Numbered from the stretch's first letter, positions 29,296 through 39,299 are shown. The stretch is 42,563 nt of DNA from Streptomyces cellulosae (GCF_000721105.1 NZ_JOEV01000056.1:1-42563); one strand, 5' to 3'. Made by a program: numbers and translations. The notes: generated from the letters alone by a model not told the origin.

Positions 29296-29961
29296 TCATG
29301 GGTACTGGCGGCGAGGGTCGAGGCCCATCGAGAGCGGGCCGCCGCCGCTGCTCGGCTCCGGGTCGGGAGCGCCGTCTCTCCGGCAGACGAGCGCGTCAGG
29401 GTCGTAGCTCGGAGCCTGCAGGCTGTAGCCGTCGGGGCAGGTCTGCCCATCCGTGCCGTCCACGCCGTCCTGACCGTTCTCGCCCGGCGGCCCTTGAGGC
29501 CCTGCCGGGCCGGGGTCACCCTGGGGACCCGCAGGACCGGCAGGTCCAGCCGGGCCGGTGGCGCCCGGCTCGCCGGGCTCGCCGGCGCTGCCGTCCTGCC
29601 CGCTGCTTCCGTCTTCACCGTTCGCGCCTGGCGACCCTGACGGGCCGGGCGCCCCTGGTTCACCTTCGGGGCCGGGTGGCCCGGGGATGGGGACCGGTAC
29701 CCGGGTGCGGTCCTCCAGGTCCTCGACGGCCTTGCTCGGGTCCGGTGCCTTCGGGGTTTCGCCCGCCGCCTGGACCTGCGCGCGCAGGACGCGCACGTCC
29801 CCGGCGAGCGTGCTCACCGCGGTGCCCCGCTTGTCGGCCTCGTCGGCGAGCTGCGTGTACCAGGACCAGCCGATGACGGCCACGCCGGACAGCGCCAACA
29901 GCCAGCAGCACACGAGGATCCACCGCCAGCGCCCGGCGAGGGCCTGCTGTGCACGGGTCAC
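29296..29961 (-). CDS. membrane-anchored collagen-like protein
   Basis: This is a 221-residue protein; the GTG at 29959-29961 overlaps the upstream stop (GTGA). One transmembrane helix is near the start ([20 protein letters not shown], residues about 14-33), then a short coiled coil, then about 75 residues of Gly-X-Y repeats ([20 protein letters not shown] onward). A C-terminal domain has two Cys ([10 protein letters not shown] and DALVCRR). Phage collagen-like proteins are often tail fibres, but this one has a membrane anchor and lies in the lysis cassette. It may act as a spanin-like or cell-envelope-exposed protein. Confidence 0.8.
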   Translation of the reverse strand: MTRAQQALAGRWRWILVCCWLLALSGVAVIGWSWYTQLADEADKRGTAVSTLAGDVRVLRAQVQAAGETPKAPDPSKAVEDLEDRTRVPVPIPGPPGPEGEPGAPGPSGSPGANGEDGSSGQDGSAGEPGEPGATGPAGPAGPAGPQGDPGPAGPQGPPGENGQDGVDGTDGQTCPDGYSLQAPSYDPDALVCRRDGAPDPEPSSGGGPLSMGLDPRRQYP

Positions 29962-30224
29962 GGGTCTCCTCCCAAGTTGACGACTTTCACGCGGAGGCGT
30001 GCGATTTCGACCTGGTCGGCGACGCGCTGTTCGAGGAGTCCCTCGATTTTTTGGTCCCGGGCGGCGAGCTGCTCGCGCAGCTTGTCGCGCTCCTCCTGGA
30101 TTTGGTCGAGTTCCGAGTTCATGCGGGTGGTTGTGTTCTCGCCCCGCTTGCCGAGGTACGCCACCACGCTGCCGGACAGGACCCCAGCGAGCGCGAGTAC
30201 CGCGCCGATGGTGGTGGCGTCCAA
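29958..30224 (-). CDS. membrane-anchored coiled-coil protein of the lysis cassette
   Basis: This is an 88-residue protein starting with TTG at 30222-30224 behind TAGGGAG. One N-terminal hydrophobic helix ([20 protein letters not shown]) precedes a long charged coiled coil ([20 protein letters not shown] to the end). It sits between the holin-like gene and the collagen-like gene. Membrane anchor plus coiled coil is the plan of many actinophage lysis-region accessory proteins. A second holin or a spanin-like function is possible. Confidence 0.75.
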   Translation of the reverse strand: MDATTIGAVLALAGVLSGSVVAYLGKRGENTTTRMNSELDQIQEERDKLREQLAARDQKIEGLLEQRVADQVEIARLRVKVVNLGGDP

Positions 30225-30233
30225 GGTGGCTCC

Positions 30234-30449
30234 CTACCGGATACGCGGCGTGTGCTGGGCCTGCCAGCCGCTGAGGAACGTCACCACCGCCGGCGCGACC
30301 GCGATGAGGAGCGCCTGCAGCCAGGCGGGCAGCGGCTGCAGCAGGCTGTCGTCGGCGACGACAGCGTTGAGGACGGCGATGAGCAGGGAGACGACGAAGG
30401 TTGCGGACGTGGCCGCCTTCACCTTCGCCTCAATGGGCGCGTTGGCCAT
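30234..30449 (-). CDS. holin-like membrane protein
   Basis: This is a 71-residue protein with ATG at 30447-30449 behind CGGAG. It has two hydrophobic segments: [20 protein letters not shown] (about 13-32) and [20 protein letters not shown] (about 40-59). A short charged end follows. Size, topology and position right after the endolysin gene make it the best holin candidate. It would form membrane lesions that release the endolysin. Confidence 0.78.
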   Translation of the reverse strand: MANAPIEAKVKAATSATFVVSLLIAVLNAVVADDSLLQPLPAWLQALLIAVAPAVVTFLSGWQAQHTPRIR

Positions 30450-30470
30450 GGGGTTCTCCGTTCTCGTAGG

Positions 30471-31370
30471 TCAGGCGGTGACGGTGAAGCCGTGCTTGGC
30501 GGCGAGGCGGCGCAGGGATGCGGCACCGGGAATGCCGTCGGCGTCGGAGCCGACGTAGCCGCCACCGGCCGGGGAGCGCTGCCAGCGGGCATACGCCTCC
30601 AGCGTCTTGGTGCCGAACGATCCGTCGACGTACTGGGAAGCGAGCAGGCCCTCGGCCTTGAGCGCCCGCTCGACGGTGAGGACCTCGGCTTTGTGCGTGG
30701 TGTGGCCCTGTGCGGCGGCCGGGTCGTGGCGGGCCGAGTAGACGACGTGCGCCAGGGACACCTTCGGCTTGGCCTCGGTGCCCGTCTGCGGCGCCGTGGG
30801 GAAGGCTGGCCACGACAGCGGGTCGTCGTGGTTGTTCTCGGGGACGGCCTTGTGCGGGTACCAGCCGGCCTTCGTCTCCCACGTGCTCTCGCTGCGGGTG
30901 CAGTTCTCCGGTCGGCCGTTGGGCCAGGCATCGGGGACGCCCCAGGACTTCACCCAAGCGTGCAGCTCGTCCCAGCCCTTGCACGGGGTGTCGACCAGCC
31001 GGGGGTAGATCTTTGTCCCGACGCGGCAGTACGGGAAGAAGAGCGCCTCGATCTGCAGGACGACGCTGCCCGCGCGGTTGGTGCGCGTCCCGCCGGCCTG
31101 GTCGGCGAGGGACTTGGAGCGGGAGTTCGCCGGGAGGAACTGCGTGACCCTGCCCGTGAACGGGTCCCACAGGATGTGCGGGGCGACGCCCCGGCCGCTG
31201 CCGGAGAAGTACGACCGGAGGATCTCGTAGGGCACGAGGTCGACCGGCTTGGCGGCGCTGGCGTTCTTGTCCCACGTGATGTGGGGGATCGCTTTCGCGG
31301 GGCCGCCGTCGGTGGGGGCGTGGTCGCCGATGTCGAGCCGGGTCGCGCCCGGCATCCACAGATCAGGCAT
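30471..31370 (-). CDS. endolysin: amidase-like domain plus peptidoglycan-binding domain
   Basis: This is a 299-residue protein; the ATG at 31368-31370 has GGAGCACC. The N-terminal part runs from MPDLWMPGATRLDIGDHAP through AIPHITWDKNASAAKPVDLV. A metal-binding-type His (APHILWDPFTGRVTQFLP) and TNRAGSVVLQIEALFF follow, resembling N-acetylmuramoyl-L-alanine amidases of Streptomyces phages. The C-terminal 70 residues (LTVERALKAEGLLASQYVDG, then TKTLEAYARWQRSPAGG) are a peptidoglycan-binding domain. It has no signal peptide, so it depends on the holin. Confidence 0.85.
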   Translation of the reverse strand: MPDLWMPGATRLDIGDHAPTDGGPAKAIPHITWDKNASAAKPVDLVPYEILRSYFSGSGRGVAPHILWDPFTGRVTQFLPANSRSKSLADQAGGTRTNRAGSVVLQIEALFFPYCRVGTKIYPRLVDTPCKGWDELHAWVKSWGVPDAWPNGRPENCTRSESTWETKAGWYPHKAVPENNHDDPLSWPAFPTAPQTGTEAKPKVSLAHVVYSARHDPAAAQGHTTHKAEVLTVERALKAEGLLASQYVDGSFGTKTLEAYARWQRSPAGGGYVGSDADGIPGAASLRRLAAKHGFTVTA

Positions 31371-31391
31371 GGTGCTCCAGACATGAGAAAG

Positions 31392-31413
31392 GCCCCGGCC
31401 AGCGGCTCGGGGC
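31392..31413 (-). terminator. hairpin after the tail genes
   Basis: GCCCCGGCC (31392-31400) pairs with GGCTCGGGGC (31404-31413), with one bulged base. It separates the tail operon from the endolysin start, so lysis genes may be expressed at a set fraction of tail transcription. Confidence 0.5.
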
Positions 31414-31431
31414 AGTAGGTGGGGGGTGGGG

Positions 31432-31941
31432 TCAGAAGGTGCCGAGGCCCGGCATGTCGCTGGCCGGTCCGACATCCCAGACGGTGAGCAGCGCCGGCGT
31501 ACTCGACGTCGCCGCAACCGTGAACGTCGCCGTGGACCCGGTATCCCAGGACGCCGTGAGGATCACCGTGTCCGTGATCGTCGTCGCCGGTGTGCAGGTG
31601 ACCGACAGAGTGACGCCGATGTTCCTGCTCGCCGTGGCCCGGTTGGCGACGACCACGGACCGGATGTCCCTGATGGAGGCGTTGTTGCTGCCTCGGCGCA
31701 GGCGCAGGTAGCACAGGTCCACGAGGGACGCCGTCGCGTGCTGGATCAGGCCCGTGAACTCGAACCGGTACGCCCGGCCAGCGGTGAGGGTCGCGCTTGA
31801 CGTGGTGATGACCGTGACCTCGGTCGAGCTCGTGATCGGGGACGAGTTGCTGGTCAGGGTTCCGTGCGCGACCACGACCGGCGGACGGTAGGTGATCAGT
31901 TGGCTGGTGATGACACGGCCAGGCGGCACTACATCAGGCAC
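31432..31941 (-). CDS. small beta-rich tail-associated protein
   Basis: This is a 169-residue protein with GTG at 31939-31941 and an AGGAGG site. It is Thr/Ser/Val-rich with alternating beta pattern (SSTEVTVITTSSATLTAGRA, YRFEFTGLIQHATASLVDLC, then TASRNIGVTLSVTCTP). It follows the large tail protein gene. Such proteins are usually virion components of the tail tip or baseplate decoration. No family is certain. Confidence 0.68.
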   Translation of the reverse strand: MPDVVPPGRVITSQLITYRPPVVVAHGTLTSNSSPITSSTEVTVITTSSATLTAGRAYRFEFTGLIQHATASLVDLCYLRLRRGSNNASIRDIRSVVVANRATASRNIGVTLSVTCTPATTITDTVILTASWDTGSTATFTVAATSSTPALLTVWDVGPASDMPGLGTF

Positions 31942-31950
31942 AGCATCCTC

Positions 31951-34900
31951 CTACAGGGCGACGTGGGCGGGGTTGGCGAGCGAGACGGCAGTGCCCGCGG
32001 TCTGGGCTTTCACGATGCCGTTGACGGAACGCGTGACGGTGAGCACCTGCGGACTGTCGACGGTGAACGAGCCGATCCGCATCGTCACCGGCGGCGTATT
32101 GGTGTTGTTGACCTGGAGGTTTGCGCGGATACCGACCCGTCCGGCGGCGGTGAGGCTGGTGTCGCTGGTGGAGGCGTGCCAGATCGTGGGCTCGGTGGTG
32201 CCGTAGGCCCAGCCGCGGGCGTACAGGTTGCTGCCCTGGGTGCGGAACCGCAGCCAGTAGGTGGAGCCGGCGCTGTACGTGCCGGGCAGGAGATTGCTGA
32301 TGGACAGGGTGGTGAACACCCCGGCGACGTTCTCCCTGATCCTGACGTCCACGGTGGAGTCGTTGTGGAAGTGCAGGGTGCCCAGGTAGTACGTGCCGGA
32401 GTCGGCGTAGCGGGACATGATGCCGGGGTCGATGGAGTCGGTGGCGGCGACGATCGGCACGGTGAACGCAGCCAGCAGATCAGTGTCGGCCCATGACGGG
32501 CCGGTCACCACGCGGCGGCTGCTGTTCACGGTGGTGAGTTCGATGTAGCCCTCGCCCTTGATGGTGTCGACGAAGTACTCCGAGGCGCTCCCGCCGCTGG
32601 TGGTCCAGGCGTCGCCTGAGCTGCTCGTTCCCCAGCCCTGGGCTACGGCCGTGACGCGGACGTTGTCCCACGACACGACGACGGGCAGCGTGTTCGTGTT
32701 GCCGGTGCTGAGGAGTGCTCGGGTGCCGACCGGTGCGGCCGCGGTCAGGCTGGTGGTGACCGCCTCCACGTCCCACACGTCCGGCTCGCTGGTGGAGGTT
32801 TTCCACAGCTTGGCCTGCAGTACCGAGCCCACCACGCGGGCCCGTACCGTCCACGTGTCGCTGGCCGCATAGGTGCCCTTGGAGACCGGTCCGGCGATCG
32901 TCGTGGATACCGCGGCGACCCGGGAGACGAGTTGCACGCTGATGGTGCCGCCGGTGCCCCAGATCATCTCGATGTAGTAGTAGTTGGAGGTGTCCGGCGA
33001 GCGGAGCCGCAGGCCGGTGCTGATGCTGGCGCCGGTGGCGACGACGGGCACGGTGACGTCGGCCTGCATGTCCAGGTCCGCCAGGCTGACCGCCAGCGCG
33101 GTGAAGCGGCTGGAGTTGACGACGCCGACCGAGGCGGTGCCCTTCGTGCCGGTGGTGGCGTAGTCGGCCGCCGTGCCGCCCGAGATGGACCAGGCCTGCC
33201 CGGTGTCCGCGTTGCCCCACCCGTTGGACGTGGTGCGGGTGAACGCGTCCGTCGCCATGGCGGCCACGCTGCGGCTGAAGTCCTCCTTCAAGGCGGCCTT
33301 GATCCCTGTTCCCCCCGCGATCAACTTCACATTGTCGGCGTACAGCAGGTATCCAGCCCCCGGTGTGTTCGTCACCGTGAACAGGATGGATCCGTAGGCG
33401 GCGCCCACAGGCGCGGTGAACTGGGCATTGAACGCAGTCCAGGTGCCCGGCGTGAGCGACGCCGTGTTCGACGACGTGGACAGGTACGTCTGCGACGCGT
33501 TGTACCAGTTGACGTTGACGCCCACGAGCTGCGGAAGCGCCACCGGTGCATACAGCCAGCCCAGCGCCGTGTAGGTGCTGGACGCCGTCACTGCCCGCAG
33601 GGCGTCGGCGGCCCGCGGGTTCGAGCCCGAGCCCGTCGTCAGCAGTGCCGACCAGGCGCCGACCCGGTGAATTCTGCTGGATCGGTCGAGGGTCGCGCTC
33701 GTTGCTGTCCAGCCGCTCGTGTCCGTCTCGAAGGTGGGGTTGGCCGTCAGCACGGTGCCTGCCGGTTCGACCTGCATCACCTCCCCGCCGACGCGGATGT
33801 CGAACGGCAGATCGGCGACGGACGTTGTCCAGGGCGTGCCGTTCGTCGTCATCACCGTCAGGGAGGTGGCGGTGCTGGTGGCTGCGGCTGCCAGCTCGCT
33901 GCCGTCGGTGTTGGCCCGCCCCAGGATCCCGTCTCCGACGACCCCGACGTACCAGGGGCCGGCGGGGGTGCACGTGAACTGGATGTCCCACGCGTACTGG
34001 TCGAAACTCTCGGTGTAGCCCTGCACGATCAGGTCGCAGTCACCGGGCGGCAGCCAGGCGGGCAGGTCCGTCAGGCGGATCATGTCGCCCTGGTCGAGAC
34101 CGAGGACGGCGTCGATCAGGTGCGGGGCGCGGGCGAGATTGACATGGACGACCGGGTAGCGGGGCGCGTCCCAGGTGCCCAGGTGCAGGCGCCAGTTGGC
34201 GATCGGCTCGGTCTGCTCGTCACGGTCGAGCGACAGCTGGACGCTGGTGTCGTAGCCGGTGCCGATCCCGTCCGGCGGCGCCTGGACCGACAGGGCTCCC
34301 TCCTCGAGGACCGCGTGCCCGGACGATCCGTCGATGCGCTGCACGGTGACGTCGTTGACGACGTCCGCGTCATCATCGAGGGGCTCCAGGGGTGGGGAGA
34401 TCTCCCCGTTGGTCGTGTAGCTGAGGGTCAGGGCAGGCTGCTGGTTGTAGAGGGTGGCGCGGCCCCGGTAGCGCAGGGCGGGCCGGCCGCGGTGCTCCAT
34501 CAGGATGCCGCCGTCGGAGTCCGCGCACTGCTCCAGGAGCTCCAGCAGCTCCGTCCGCGTCTGGGCGCCCACGGCCTCTTGTTCGGCGATGAGCCCCCAC
34601 ACGCCCAGCGGAATCTGTTCCTCGGACGCCAGGCGCATCAGGCGCTCCCCGGTCTGCTCGCCCTGCCACGCGGTGATGGCGCCCAGGTAGGCGTCCGTGG
34701 TCGTGGTGGAGAACACGCCGATGTGCCCGATGGCCATGCCGTCGAGGTCGGAGGTGAAGCCGGAGTCCGGCGAGGCGACCGCGGTCACCCGTCCCGCACT
34801 GCCGGAGTAGGTGCTGCTGAACTGGCCCGCGTCGCCGCCGACGTCCTGCCAGACGATGGTCCAGGTGACGGTGCCCCCGGATTCCGAGGTGCGCAGCGAG

Positions 34901-36408
34901 GTGGACGTCCACTGGCCGAACAGGTCCGCGCCGGTGGCGATCGTCGAGTCGACGACCGTGTTGCCGTCCGCGTCCACGCCGATCACGCGTGACTGGGTGC
35001 TGCGGGCCTGCACCGTCCACTCCCGCACGGTGCCCGTGCCCAGGACCCGCAGGAACGTGCGCAGCGTGGTGGGCGCGGTGTCGAGGCGGTAGACCCAGGT
35101 GACGTTCCATCCGGTCGTCGTCCCCACCGGGGCGGGCACGGAGCCCCTGAGGGTGGCCAGGGCGCCACCGGCCGAGGCGAGGACGGGCAGCGCGGCGGAG
35201 GACGGCAGGCTGTCGGCGCTCGCCCAGTTGACCCGCGTCAGCTTCAGCGGCTGCACTCCGGCGATGGGCGAGGATGCCTGGGTGGCCTGGTTGCTCTCTT
35301 CCAGTGGCCAGTACGCCAGCGGGCTGTAGCTGGGCACGCGCCGGCGCAGCGAGGACTGCAGCACGGTGCCGCCCTGGCCGTAGCGGCGCAGCACACCGGC
35401 CGCCTCGACCGGTACCCACACGTCTTTGCCGGAGACGTCCCAGCGGGCCGGCCAGGAGGAGATCTCTCCGTTGAAGCGGTCGACCCGCTTACGCACGCGG
35501 GCGGTGCCGTTGACGGTCCAGGTGCGGCCGACGCTGTCCGTGAAGGCGGTCGCCCCGTCGGCCAGCGGCCGGAAATCCGCGTCCGCGACCAGAGTCCCGT
35601 CGATGCCGGAACGCACCTGGAAACGGGTACCGGTGCCCAGGAACGGGTTGCGGGGCGGGGTGGTGGTGGAGTCGTTCGGCCCGATCCGCAGGTCGCTGCT
35701 GGTGGCCTGGATCGACGTGGTGGCCGCGCCGACCAGGGGGTCACCGATGGCCGTCCACGGGCCATCGATCGAGTCGGCCTGGTAGAACTGCGCGGTCAGT
35801 CCGCCGGCGCCGTTGTTGACGTCGAGGGTGAAGCGCAGCGCCTTGCCGCCGTAGAGCGTAATCGGCTGGAACGCCTGGTTGGAGGCGCCGGTACCGTCGT
35901 ACCACAGGAAGTACATCAGCCCGTTGATGAACCGCACCATCCACGACCGGTCGGCGTTGACGGTGCCCCACTTGCCGATGACGGTCTGGTTCAGCGCGGT
36001 CAGGGTGATGTCGGCGTCGAACTCCATCCGGACGTCGATGTCGCCGGTGATGTCGAGGATGGCCGTGTCCGGGGTGGAGACGTAGCCGGACGGATCGCCG
36101 TCGAGCTCCAGGTGCGCGGTGGACGCGGGCAGGTGCACGCGAACGGGGGTATTGCGGCCGATCGCCCCGTACAGGTCGCTGTTCGGGTTGCCGGGGCTGT
36201 ACCGGCCGCTGACCGTCGGCGCCACCTTGGAGAGGCCGTTATTGAAGGTCAGCGTGGTCTTGCCGGGGTCGGTACGGGCGCCCTCGTCGGGGCGCCCGCG
36301 GGTGATGGTCATCAGGTCGCGGGTGAAGACGTCCGCGGTCACGTCCGTCCACACGCCGTTGATCTTCAGGTCGGCCTTGATGTCCAGCGTCGACAGCGGG
36401 AACGCCAT
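31951..36408 (-). CDS. large tail protein with LamG-like adhesin domains
   Basis: This is a 1485-residue protein with an ATG at 36406-36408 behind GAAGGGAC. The N-terminal ~95 residues (MAFPLSTLDIKADLKINGVW) look like the base of a tail-tip protein. A LamG/concanavalin-like domain follows (TAILDITGDIDVRMEFDADI onward, to about 260). The centre (about 560-830) has a baseplate-hub character (QEAVGAQTRTELLELLEQ). The C-terminal 420 residues are two divergent LamG-like repeats that both end with a VGTRA- or VGIRA-type motif. Probable roles are cell-wall binding and host recognition. It directly follows the tape measure gene. Confidence 0.82.
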   Translation of the reverse strand: MAFPLSTLDIKADLKINGVWTDVTADVFTRDLMTITRGRPDEGARTDPGKTTLTFNNGLSKVAPTVSGRYSPGNPNSDLYGAIGRNTPVRVHLPASTAHLELDGDPSGYVSTPDTAILDITGDIDVRMEFDADITLTALNQTVIGKWGTVNADRSWMVRFINGLMYFLWYDGTGASNQAFQPITLYGGKALRFTLDVNNGAGGLTAQFYQADSIDGPWTAIGDPLVGAATTSIQATSSDLRIGPNDSTTTPPRNPFLGTGTRFQVRSGIDGTLVADADFRPLADGATAFTDSVGRTWTVNGTARVRKRVDRFNGEISSWPARWDVSGKDVWVPVEAAGVLRRYGQGGTVLQSSLRRRVPSYSPLAYWPLEESNQATQASSPIAGVQPLKLTRVNWASADSLPSSAALPVLASAGGALATLRGSVPAPVGTTTGWNVTWVYRLDTAPTTLRTFLRVLGTGTVREWTVQARSTQSRVIGVDADGNTVVDSTIATGADLFGQWTSTSLRTSESGGTVTWTIVWQDVGGDAGQFSSTYSGSAGRVTAVASPDSGFTSDLDGMAIGHIGVFSTTTTDAYLGAITAWQGEQTGERLMRLASEEQIPLGVWGLIAEQEAVGAQTRTELLELLEQCADSDGGILMEHRGRPALRYRGRATLYNQQPALTLSYTTNGEISPPLEPLDDDADVVNDVTVQRIDGSSGHAVLEEGALSVQAPPDGIGTGYDTSVQLSLDRDEQTEPIANWRLHLGTWDAPRYPVVHVNLARAPHLIDAVLGLDQGDMIRLTDLPAWLPPGDCDLIVQGYTESFDQYAWDIQFTCTPAGPWYVGVVGDGILGRANTDGSELAAAATSTATSLTVMTTNGTPWTTSVADLPFDIRVGGEVMQVEPAGTVLTANPTFETDTSGWTATSATLDRSSRIHRVGAWSALLTTGSGSNPRAADALRAVTASSTYTALGWLYAPVALPQLVGVNVNWYNASQTYLSTSSNTASLTPGTWTAFNAQFTAPVGAAYGSILFTVTNTPGAGYLLYADNVKLIAGGTGIKAALKEDFSRSVAAMATDAFTRTTSNGWGNADTGQAWSISGGTAADYATTGTKGTASVGVVNSSRFTALAVSLADLDMQADVTVPVVATGASISTGLRLRSPDTSNYYYIEMIWGTGGTISVQLVSRVAAVSTTIAGPVSKGTYAASDTWTVRARVVGSVLQAKLWKTSTSEPDVWDVEAVTTSLTAAAPVGTRALLSTGNTNTLPVVVSWDNVRVTAVAQGWGTSSSGDAWTTSGGSASEYFVDTIKGEGYIELTTVNSSRRVVTGPSWADTDLLAAFTVPIVAATDSIDPGIMSRYADSGTYYLGTLHFHNDSTVDVRIRENVAGVFTTLSISNLLPGTYSAGSTYWLRFRTQGSNLYARGWAYGTTEPTIWHASTSDTSLTAAGRVGIRANLQVNNTNTPPVTMRIGSFTVDSPQVLTVTRSVNGIVKAQTAGTAVSLANPAHVAL

Positions 36409-36419
36409 GCCAGTCCCTT

Positions 36420-39269
36420 CTAGTTGGACCGCCCGAAAGCGGTCTGTGCGCTGCCGCGGCCGTCGATCCGGACGAGCTTGCGGAACAGCTTCTTCAGGTC
36501 CTCGTCCGCGCCTCGCACGTCGAGGACGACCCGGGTGACGCCAGTCCCGAACTGCGCCCCGACGAGGGGCGCCATGGTGGGCCTGGGCGAGGCCGCGGGC
36601 GGGGCGGCCAGTTCGGGGCGGACCAGGGAGCGCATGGCGGCGTCGAGCTGCGGTGCGGTGCGCTGCATGCCCTGCACCACGCCGGGCGGGATGAACCGGC
36701 CGACCTCGTCGGCCATCAGCGTCGACGGCGACCTGATCCCCAACGCCTTCTTGATTGCCGACTGCATTCCCTTGGCGATCCGCAGCATCTGCTTCTCGAT
36801 CGCCTTCTCTTGCGACTTCAGGCCCTTGACGAGGCCCTGCGCGGCCTGGATCCCGGAGCCGTACATGGCGTTCCCTGCGACCGCTCCGGCCTGGCCGGCC
36901 GCCGTGACCAGCTGCGCCTGCGTGCTGTTGATGGCGCCGATGGTCCGCTTGTCGGCCGTGGCGAGCGCGGCCGCCGCCCCGGATCCCTGATCGACCCCGG
37001 CCTGCGCGATCTGCGCGATCAGGTCACCGCGCACGCCTTTCTTCCGCAGCTGCGCCAGGTCGGCGGCGAACTGGCGGGCCTTGGCGAGCTTGTCTTGCAG
37101 GCTGGTCAGGATGGTGTCGGCGCCGACTGCTCCCTCGCCCGCGATGGTGGTCACGTTCGCGGAGTCGAGGACGCCTTTCTTCACGTCGGCAGCGAGTTTG
37201 TCGCGGCTCTTGATGAGGTCGGACAGCCGCTTGTTCGCCGTCTTCAGCCGGGTCGCCAGGGCGGCTTCCCGGTTGGCGAGGGCGACCAGCTGGCTGGTCC
37301 CGGTGCTGACCTTCGACAGGGCCCGGGTGCGCCTTGATCCGGCCGCCATCGCGTCGCGGACGATGTCCGCCAGCTTCGTCGAGGCGGCGCGGACCTGCTT
37401 CGACGAGCCGGTCATACCGTCGATGAGACCGCGGGCGATCCAACGACCCTGCGCCCGCGTGACCTTCGACGGCGACGCGATGCCGAGGGCCTTGGCGATC
37501 GGTCCGGGGATCATGCTCTTCGCCCAGCCGATCAGCTTGGACCTGATCCAGCCGCCCATCGACTGAATGCCGGACCACAGGCCCTGAACGACCGCGTGGC
37601 CCTTGGACACCAGCAGCTGGTTCAGGGAGCCGATCGCGCCGGCGATGCGGCCCGGGAAGCCTCGTACCCAGCCGACGAAGGCGACGGCCTTGGCGGCGGC
37701 CGCGTTCCGCATCGCCTGGAAGGCAGTCGAGGCGCGCGAGCGCAGGACACCCAGCAGGCCGGCCAGTGCGGAGCTGATCCGCCCGGGCAGGCCGACCACC
37801 CATGCGACCAGCGCCACCAGCTTGGCGACGGCCCAGGCCTTGGCCGCGCCGAACCAGCCGGCGAACTTCCCCGGCAGGCTGCCGAACCAGCCGAGCACGG
37901 CGCCGACCCGGGCCACGGCTGCGCTCGTGAACGAGGTGATGGCGCCCCACACGGTGGACCAGATGGTCTGAAACCACGTGGTCTTCATCGCGATGATCAC
38001 GATGACGGCAATCAGGGCGACGATGGCGACGACGATCCACGTCATCGGGTTGGCGAGCAGAGCCGCCGTGCTGGCCCAGATCTCCGCATTCCAGATGGTC
38101 TGTGCGGCGGACGCGATCGCGGTGTACGTGGCGTACACCTTCTGCGCGACCGAGACGGCAAGGATCGCGGCGGCGACCCCGCCCAGGATTCCGGCCAGCG
38201 GCCCGAACAGAGTCTGGTTGTCCATGGCGAACTGGACGAACGTGCCGCCGACCTCGGCGAGCTTGACGGTGGCCTGCCGCTTGAAGGTCTCCAGGGCGGC
38301 GGACGGGCTGTCACTGACCGTCTTGGCCATCTTGTCCGCGGCCCCGCCGACCTTGCCGAGCGCAGACACGGCCGTGGACGGGTCCAGGCTGTACAACGCG
38401 GCGCCCAAGTCCTCGCTCTGCGTTCCGAACAGCTGCACGGCAGCCGCGGACTGCTTGACCGGGTCCTTGATGCCACGCAGCCGGTCCAGGGTGAGATCGA
38501 GGGCACCGGTAGCCGAATCGCCGCCCTTGGCGATCTTCGCGGCCATCGTGCCCGCGTCCAGGCCGATCGCCTTGAAACCGGCCGCCGTGGTCTTCGAGCC
38601 GTCGATCGCCCTGATGCTGAACTCTTTGATGGAGTCGGCGACCAGGTCGGCGTCACGGGCGCCGCCCTTGAGGCCCTGCGAGAGCAGGCCCATGGCGGTC
38701 TGCCCGTCCAGGCCGAATTTCCGCCACTGGGTGCCGTACTCGTTGACGGTGTCCAGCAGGTCATCCGCCTTGTTGGCGCCGGTCTGGAAACCGCGGGTGA
38801 GGATGTCGAACGCCTCGTTGGCGTTCTGCGCCAGGCCCGTCTTGAGCATCTGCCCGACCGCGGCCGTGGTCGGCCCGACCTCCTGGTCGAACGTCTGCGC
38901 CAGGGCGAGTGCCGTGCTGGTGACGCCCTCCAGGCCGCCCTTGGCCTTGGAGACGTCGCCGATGTTCTGGTAGACGCCCTTGATGGCCTCGTTGACCTGC
39001 GCGGTGGACTCGCCCCAGTTGTTGGCGTAGACGTCCGCTGAGACCTTGGACAGCTTCGCGGCCTCGGCCGGACCGACGCCGAGTTGCGCGGCCAACTTGG
39101 AGTTCGCCGCCGACATGTCGAGGGCGGACGCGACGCCCATCCCGAGGGCGGCCGCCACGCCTGTGCCGATGCCGGCCGCTGCCGTGTCGAACCGTTCGCG
39201 CGCACGGGCCAGGCCCTCTCCGGTGCGGTCCCGGGCGACCAGGTTGAACACCAGCGACGTGTCGCTCAT
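36420..39269 (-). CDS. tail tape measure protein
   Basis: This is a 949-residue protein; the ATG at 39267-39269 has GAGGGGG upstream. It starts MSDTSLVFNLVARDRTGEGL and has a long Ala-rich helical TP901-type N-terminal part (about 1-300). Hydrophobic segments follow at about 345-440 (FGPLAGILGGVAAAILAVSV and TWIVVAIVALIAVIVIIAMK), then helical repeats with Trp. The length sets the tail length, so a tail of roughly 140 nm is expected from about 0.15 nm per residue. It lies after the assembly chaperones. Confidence 0.92.
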   Translation of the reverse strand: MSDTSLVFNLVARDRTGEGLARARERFDTAAAGIGTGVAAALGMGVASALDMSAANSKLAAQLGVGPAEAAKLSKVSADVYANNWGESTAQVNEAIKGVYQNIGDVSKAKGGLEGVTSTALALAQTFDQEVGPTTAAVGQMLKTGLAQNANEAFDILTRGFQTGANKADDLLDTVNEYGTQWRKFGLDGQTAMGLLSQGLKGGARDADLVADSIKEFSIRAIDGSKTTAAGFKAIGLDAGTMAAKIAKGGDSATGALDLTLDRLRGIKDPVKQSAAAVQLFGTQSEDLGAALYSLDPSTAVSALGKVGGAADKMAKTVSDSPSAALETFKRQATVKLAEVGGTFVQFAMDNQTLFGPLAGILGGVAAAILAVSVAQKVYATYTAIASAAQTIWNAEIWASTAALLANPMTWIVVAIVALIAVIVIIAMKTTWFQTIWSTVWGAITSFTSAAVARVGAVLGWFGSLPGKFAGWFGAAKAWAVAKLVALVAWVVGLPGRISSALAGLLGVLRSRASTAFQAMRNAAAAKAVAFVGWVRGFPGRIAGAIGSLNQLLVSKGHAVVQGLWSGIQSMGGWIRSKLIGWAKSMIPGPIAKALGIASPSKVTRAQGRWIARGLIDGMTGSSKQVRAASTKLADIVRDAMAAGSRRTRALSKVSTGTSQLVALANREAALATRLKTANKRLSDLIKSRDKLAADVKKGVLDSANVTTIAGEGAVGADTILTSLQDKLAKARQFAADLAQLRKKGVRGDLIAQIAQAGVDQGSGAAAALATADKRTIGAINSTQAQLVTAAGQAGAVAGNAMYGSGIQAAQGLVKGLKSQEKAIEKQMLRIAKGMQSAIKKALGIRSPSTLMADEVGRFIPPGVVQGMQRTAPQLDAAMRSLVRPELAAPPAASPRPTMAPLVGAQFGTGVTRVVLDVRGADEDLKKLFRKLVRIDGRGSAQTAFGRSN

Positions 39270-39299
39270 CGCTGACCACCCCCTCTTGGGTCGGGGCAG

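Noticed and set aside
29540..29720. Non-coding tandem repeats
   Set aside because: The G/C-rich repetition is the codon pattern of Gly-X-Y collagen repeats in an intact gene.
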